Shown in pieces: positions 5,777 to 7,028 of a stretch of 7,028 bases of DNA. The position numbers and the translations under genes are program-made. The first letter of the stretch is position 1, and each line of letters begins with the position of its first letter. Where the stretch lies: positions 1 through 7,028 of the forward strand of contig DIWQ01000050.1 in the NCBI GenBank assembly GCA_002423555.1. Direction: 5' to 3'. The stretch is from Patescibacteria group bacterium UBA6102 (GTDB taxonomy: Bacteria; Patescibacteriota; Minisyncoccia; Minisyncoccales; UBA5738). The notes beneath the pieces are model-generated. The model did no database searches, was not told where the DNA came from, and saw nothing but the letters and a program-made list of their open reading frames with translations.

Positions 5777-5792
5777 CGCAAGAAGGGTTTTT
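5771..5792 (+). terminator. Intrinsic terminator, probably bidirectional
   Basis: CCCTTC (5771-5776) pairs with GAAGGG (5782-5787) around CGCAA, followed by T5 at 5788-5792. An A5 run at 5765-5769 precedes the stem, separated by one G, so the reverse transcript also gets a T-rich tail. On the plus strand it would release an RNA of about 155 bases from the 5601 promoter unless the upstream inverted repeat forms. Confidence 0.7.
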
Positions 5793-6056
5793 AGTTGGGC
5801 GGACTACCCCCAACGGAAAATCTGTCTAGGCAGGGCTTGCGGGTTGGCAGACCGCTTGAGAAAACACAATGCTCAAGCAGAGGCTCGTTCTCCAAAGGAG
5901 CGAAAAGCCAACTTGCATCATAATAGTTCTTTGCGAGGGAATATGATGGAAGACCGAGAAAATATTTTTAGCCGTGGAGGGTGGCAATCACCTCCTCCGA
6001 GGAATGAATCGGATGAAAAACAGGCTTCTGATCGGCAACGAAGATTTCCCAATTAG
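5793..6056 (+). ncRNA. Hairpin-rich region, candidate structured RNA of unknown family
   Basis: This 264-base stretch lies between terminators and has no convincing long gene. It holds at least six local stems in order: GTTGGG/CCCAAC (5794-5799 with 5809-5814); GCTTGAG/CTCAAGC (5854-5860 with 5872-5878); GGCT-CG-CTCC with GGAG-CG-AGCC (5882-5893 with 5897-5909, small bulges); CATCATA/TATGATG (5916-5922 with 5942-5948) enclosing TTCTT/GGGAA; GGAGGGTG/CACCTCC (5976-5983 with 5989-5995, one bulge); and TCCGA/TCGGA (5996-6000 with 6009-6013). GTTGGC at 5843-5848 can also pair with GCCAAC at 5907-5912 as a closing helix. I looked for and did not find tmRNA, RNase P, SRP, 6S or tRNA signatures. It may be the body of a 5634-6108 transcript, or the 3' part of a leader plus small gene. 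Structure is seen in sequence; RNA function is inferred. Confidence 0.4.
5943..6056 (+). CDS. Possible 37-aa polar small protein ending at a strong terminator
   Basis: Two adjacent ATGs (5943 is out of the useful register; ATG ATG begins 5943/5946) follow GAGGGAA at 5935-5941, a fair SD for the second. The frame runs 37 codons to TAG at 6054-6056 and the terminator stem starts at the very next base, the same tight stop-terminator layout as the 159-aa gene. The peptide is highly charged and probably disordered (EDRENIFSRGG, then QSPPPRNESDEKQASDRQRR). It shares its bases with hairpins, so it may equally be a chance frame in a structured RNA. No family is recognised. Confidence 0.25.
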   Translation: MMEDRENIFSRGGWQSPPPRNESDEKQASDRQRRFPN

Positions 6057-6108
6057 GTCTGTGAGGCAAAACTTTCATTGAAAGTCTTGCCTCACAGACA
6101 TTTTTTTT
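6057..6108 (+). terminator. Very strong intrinsic terminator
   Basis: GTCTGTGAGGCAA (6057-6069) and TTGCCTCACAGAC (6087-6099) pair perfectly over 13 bases. Inside, ACTTTC/GAAAGT (6071-6076 with 6080-6085) adds six pairs after a one-base mismatch, closed by ATT. T8 at 6101-6108 follows. It isolates everything upstream from the NAD gene. Confidence 0.93.
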
Positions 6109-6135
6109 ACGAAGCGAGCGTTTTGTTTTGAAAAA

Positions 6136-6164
6136 TTGAAAAATGGGGGGGAATGGGATAAAAT
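6136..6164 (+). promoter_or_regulatory. Probable promoter of the NadM-NadE fusion gene
   Basis: TTGAAA (6136-6141) and TAAAAT (6159-6164) each match five of six consensus bases with a 17-base spacer. The spacer contains a G7 run at 6145-6151. Transcription would start near 6171, giving a 5' leader of about 100 bases that contains the double palindrome. Confidence 0.55.
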
Positions 6165-6197
6165 CAAAAAATATAGATAAAGATAAAGGGTAAAATT

Positions 6198-6246
6198 TTA
6201 CAGGGGTTCAACCCCTGTTAAATTATCAGGGGTTGAACCCCTGTAA
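6198..6246 (+). repeat. Double palindrome in the nadM-nadE leader
   Basis: TTACAGGGGTTCAACCCCTG (6198-6217) and its exact reverse complement (6227-6246) are separated by nine bases. Each arm is itself a near-perfect palindrome (CAGGGGTT-C-AACCCCTG and CAGGGGTT-G-AACCCCTG). The sequence can form either two short hairpins or one 20-pair hairpin. Weak extension continues outward (GGGTAAAA against TTTATCCC). No U-tract follows. Possible roles are a dispersed palindromic repeat, an operator for a dimeric repressor, or an mRNA-stabilising hairpin. Confidence 0.85.
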
Positions 6247-6273
6247 TTTATCCCTGCAATTTGTTGGAAAAAT

Positions 6274-7028
6274 ATGGAAAATACTGACTATAAAATTCCC
6301 AAAGGCAAGAAGGTGGTGTTTGTGGGGCGGTTCCAGCCGCTTCATCGCGGGCATTTGGAAGCGATTAAATGGATTTTGGCGCAATCAAAGCGATTGAAAA
6401 TCGTCATCGGCAGTATGCAGGAATTCGGGCAAGCCGACAATCCGCTGGAATTTGCCGATCGCAAAAGAATTTTGGAGCTGGCGCTGGCTGAAGCGGGAGT
6501 GAAAAACTGCGAGATTTTCGGATTGCCGGATTTTTACAATGATGCGGCGTGGACGCAAAAAATGCTGGAAATCACTGGTTTGAAGGCCGGCGAAACGGTG
6601 CTGGTGTCGTTAAACGATTGGGCTAAATCGTGCGCCAAAAAAATCGGCATTGAGGCCGCCGATCAGCCGGTGTTTTGCGGCAACCTGTCGGCCACGCAAG
6701 TGCGGCAAACGATCTTTGCCGGCGCGAATTGGAAAAATTTGGTGCCGCCGGCAGTGTTTGACTGCTTGCAAAACGAAGGATTGGCGCAAAAAATCGCCGA
6801 TTGCCAAATTCCGCCGGAAGACAAGATCGTTGAATTTGTGAAACGCCAAATGGAAGCCGCCGGATTGGAACGCGCGGTGCTGGGAGTTTCGGGCGGCATT
6901 GATTCGGCGGTGATGGCCGCGATTTTGGGCCGCGCGCTGGGCAAAAAGGCCACCTTCGTTTGGATGCCGTTCGTGCGGAATTGTCCGTTCGGAAAAAATG
7001 TCGCCAAACTGGAGTCGGCGTTCAAATT
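6274..7028 (+). CDS. NMN adenylyltransferase fused to NAD synthetase (partial at 3' end)
   Basis: The frame is open from ATG 6274 to the window edge (251 codons seen). The first domain, residues about 12-165, is an archaeal NadM-type nucleotidyltransferase: GRFQPLHRGH at 18-27 holds the HxGH-type ATP-binding signature, and SATQVR at 139-144 followed by WKNLVPPAV is the family's C-terminal phosphate-binding block. It converts NMN or NaMN plus ATP to NAD or NaAD. A second domain begins near residue 180: a helix, then VLGVSGGIDSAVMAAIL, where SGGIDS (206-211) is the PP-loop of NAD synthetase NadE, which amidates NaAD to NAD. No glutaminase domain lies between them, so the synthetase part is probably ammonia-dependent. 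The rest of NadE is beyond the edge. SD is weak (GGA at 6266-6268). The domain calls are firm; co-channelling of NaAD is inferred. Confidence 0.92.
   Translation, partial: MENTDYKIPKGKKVVFVGRFQPLHRGHLEAIKWILAQSKRLKIVIGSMQEFGQADNPLEFADRKRILELALAEAGVKNCEIFGLPDFYNDAAWTQKMLEITGLKAGETVLVSLNDWAKSCAKKIGIEAADQPVFCGNLSATQVRQTIFAGANWKNLVPPAVFDCLQNEGLAQKIADCQIPPEDKIVEFVKRQMEAAGLERAVLGVSGGIDSAVMAAILGRALGKKATFVWMPFVRNCPFGKNVAKLESAFK

Noticed and set aside
5581..5781. Minus-strand 66-codon frame
   Set aside because: It runs against a strong plus-strand promoter and through inverted repeats, with no SD or recognisable protein pattern.
5971..5995. T-box-like GGGTGG element
   Set aside because: The GGGTGG at 5980-5984 is followed by CAATCACC, not the conserved NACCGCG, and no stem I with specifier loop features could be traced upstream; a simple hairpin explains it.
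5754..6056. 100-codon frame with a TTG start through the structured region
   Set aside because: No SD, the start lies inside an inverted repeat and the frame runs through a terminator hairpin; its translation is an Arg/Ser/Pro-rich string without strand or helix pattern. Only the last 37 codons are kept as a weak candidate.
5793..6108. RNase P RNA, tmRNA, SRP RNA or 6S RNA
   Set aside because: The RNase P GAGGAAAGTCC block, the tmRNA T-arm with a CCA end and the SRP GGAAG/AGCAG loop are absent on both strands, and no long single 6S-type bubble hairpin is formed.
6198..6246. CRISPR repeats
   Set aside because: Only two palindromic units with a nine-base gap, inverted to each other; no repeat-spacer series and no cas genes.

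Overview
The window looks like a piece of a small bacterial genome that uses the standard code: several genes end in TGA at positions that fit their families. Features pointing to a candidate-phyla-radiation (Patescibacteria/Parcubacteria-like) organism are a short RsmI without the usual C-terminal extension, a short MetRS without the C-terminal tRNA-binding domain and with an HLGF version of the HIGH signature, and starts with weak or absent Shine-Dalgarno (SD) sites. This placement is an inference from gene style, not from a marker phylogeny.

Bases 1-3456 are a tightly packed plus-strand housekeeping run: the 3' end of an M16-type zinc peptidase, an AI-2E (UPF0118) family membrane protein, rsmI (16S rRNA C1402 2'-O-methyltransferase) and metG (methionyl-tRNA synthetase). 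The spacings are 35, 1 and 22 bases. Bases 3471-4790 are three overlapping, much more AT-rich genes placed 14 bases behind metG: an unrecognised 204-aa protein, an unrecognised acidic 83-aa protein and a PIN-domain protein. They look like a mobile toxin-antitoxin-like cassette with an extra first gene.

Bases 4791-6273 carry little protein but much RNA-level structure. A 26-codon reading frame at 4891-4971 contains an uninterrupted Phe-Trp-Phe-Tyr-Phe-Tyr run. It is threaded through three mutually exclusive RNA segments that end in a U-tract hairpin, which is the logic of a translation-coupled attenuator. It precedes an unrecognised 159-aa gene (5080-5559) that has a strong SD and its own terminator. 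Next comes a good promoter (5601-5629), a second region with competing hairpins and a terminator, a 260-base stretch packed with hairpins and containing a possible 37-codon frame, and a very strong terminator (6057-6108). A further promoter and a perfect double palindrome follow, leading into the last gene.

That last gene (6274 to the window end) is an NMN adenylyltransferase of archaeal NadM type fused in frame to an NAD synthetase. It would carry out the last two steps of NAD synthesis on one chain.

The most promising undescribed items are the aromatic-codon attenuator with its unknown target gene, the structured transcript at 5634-6108, and the three-gene PIN cassette.
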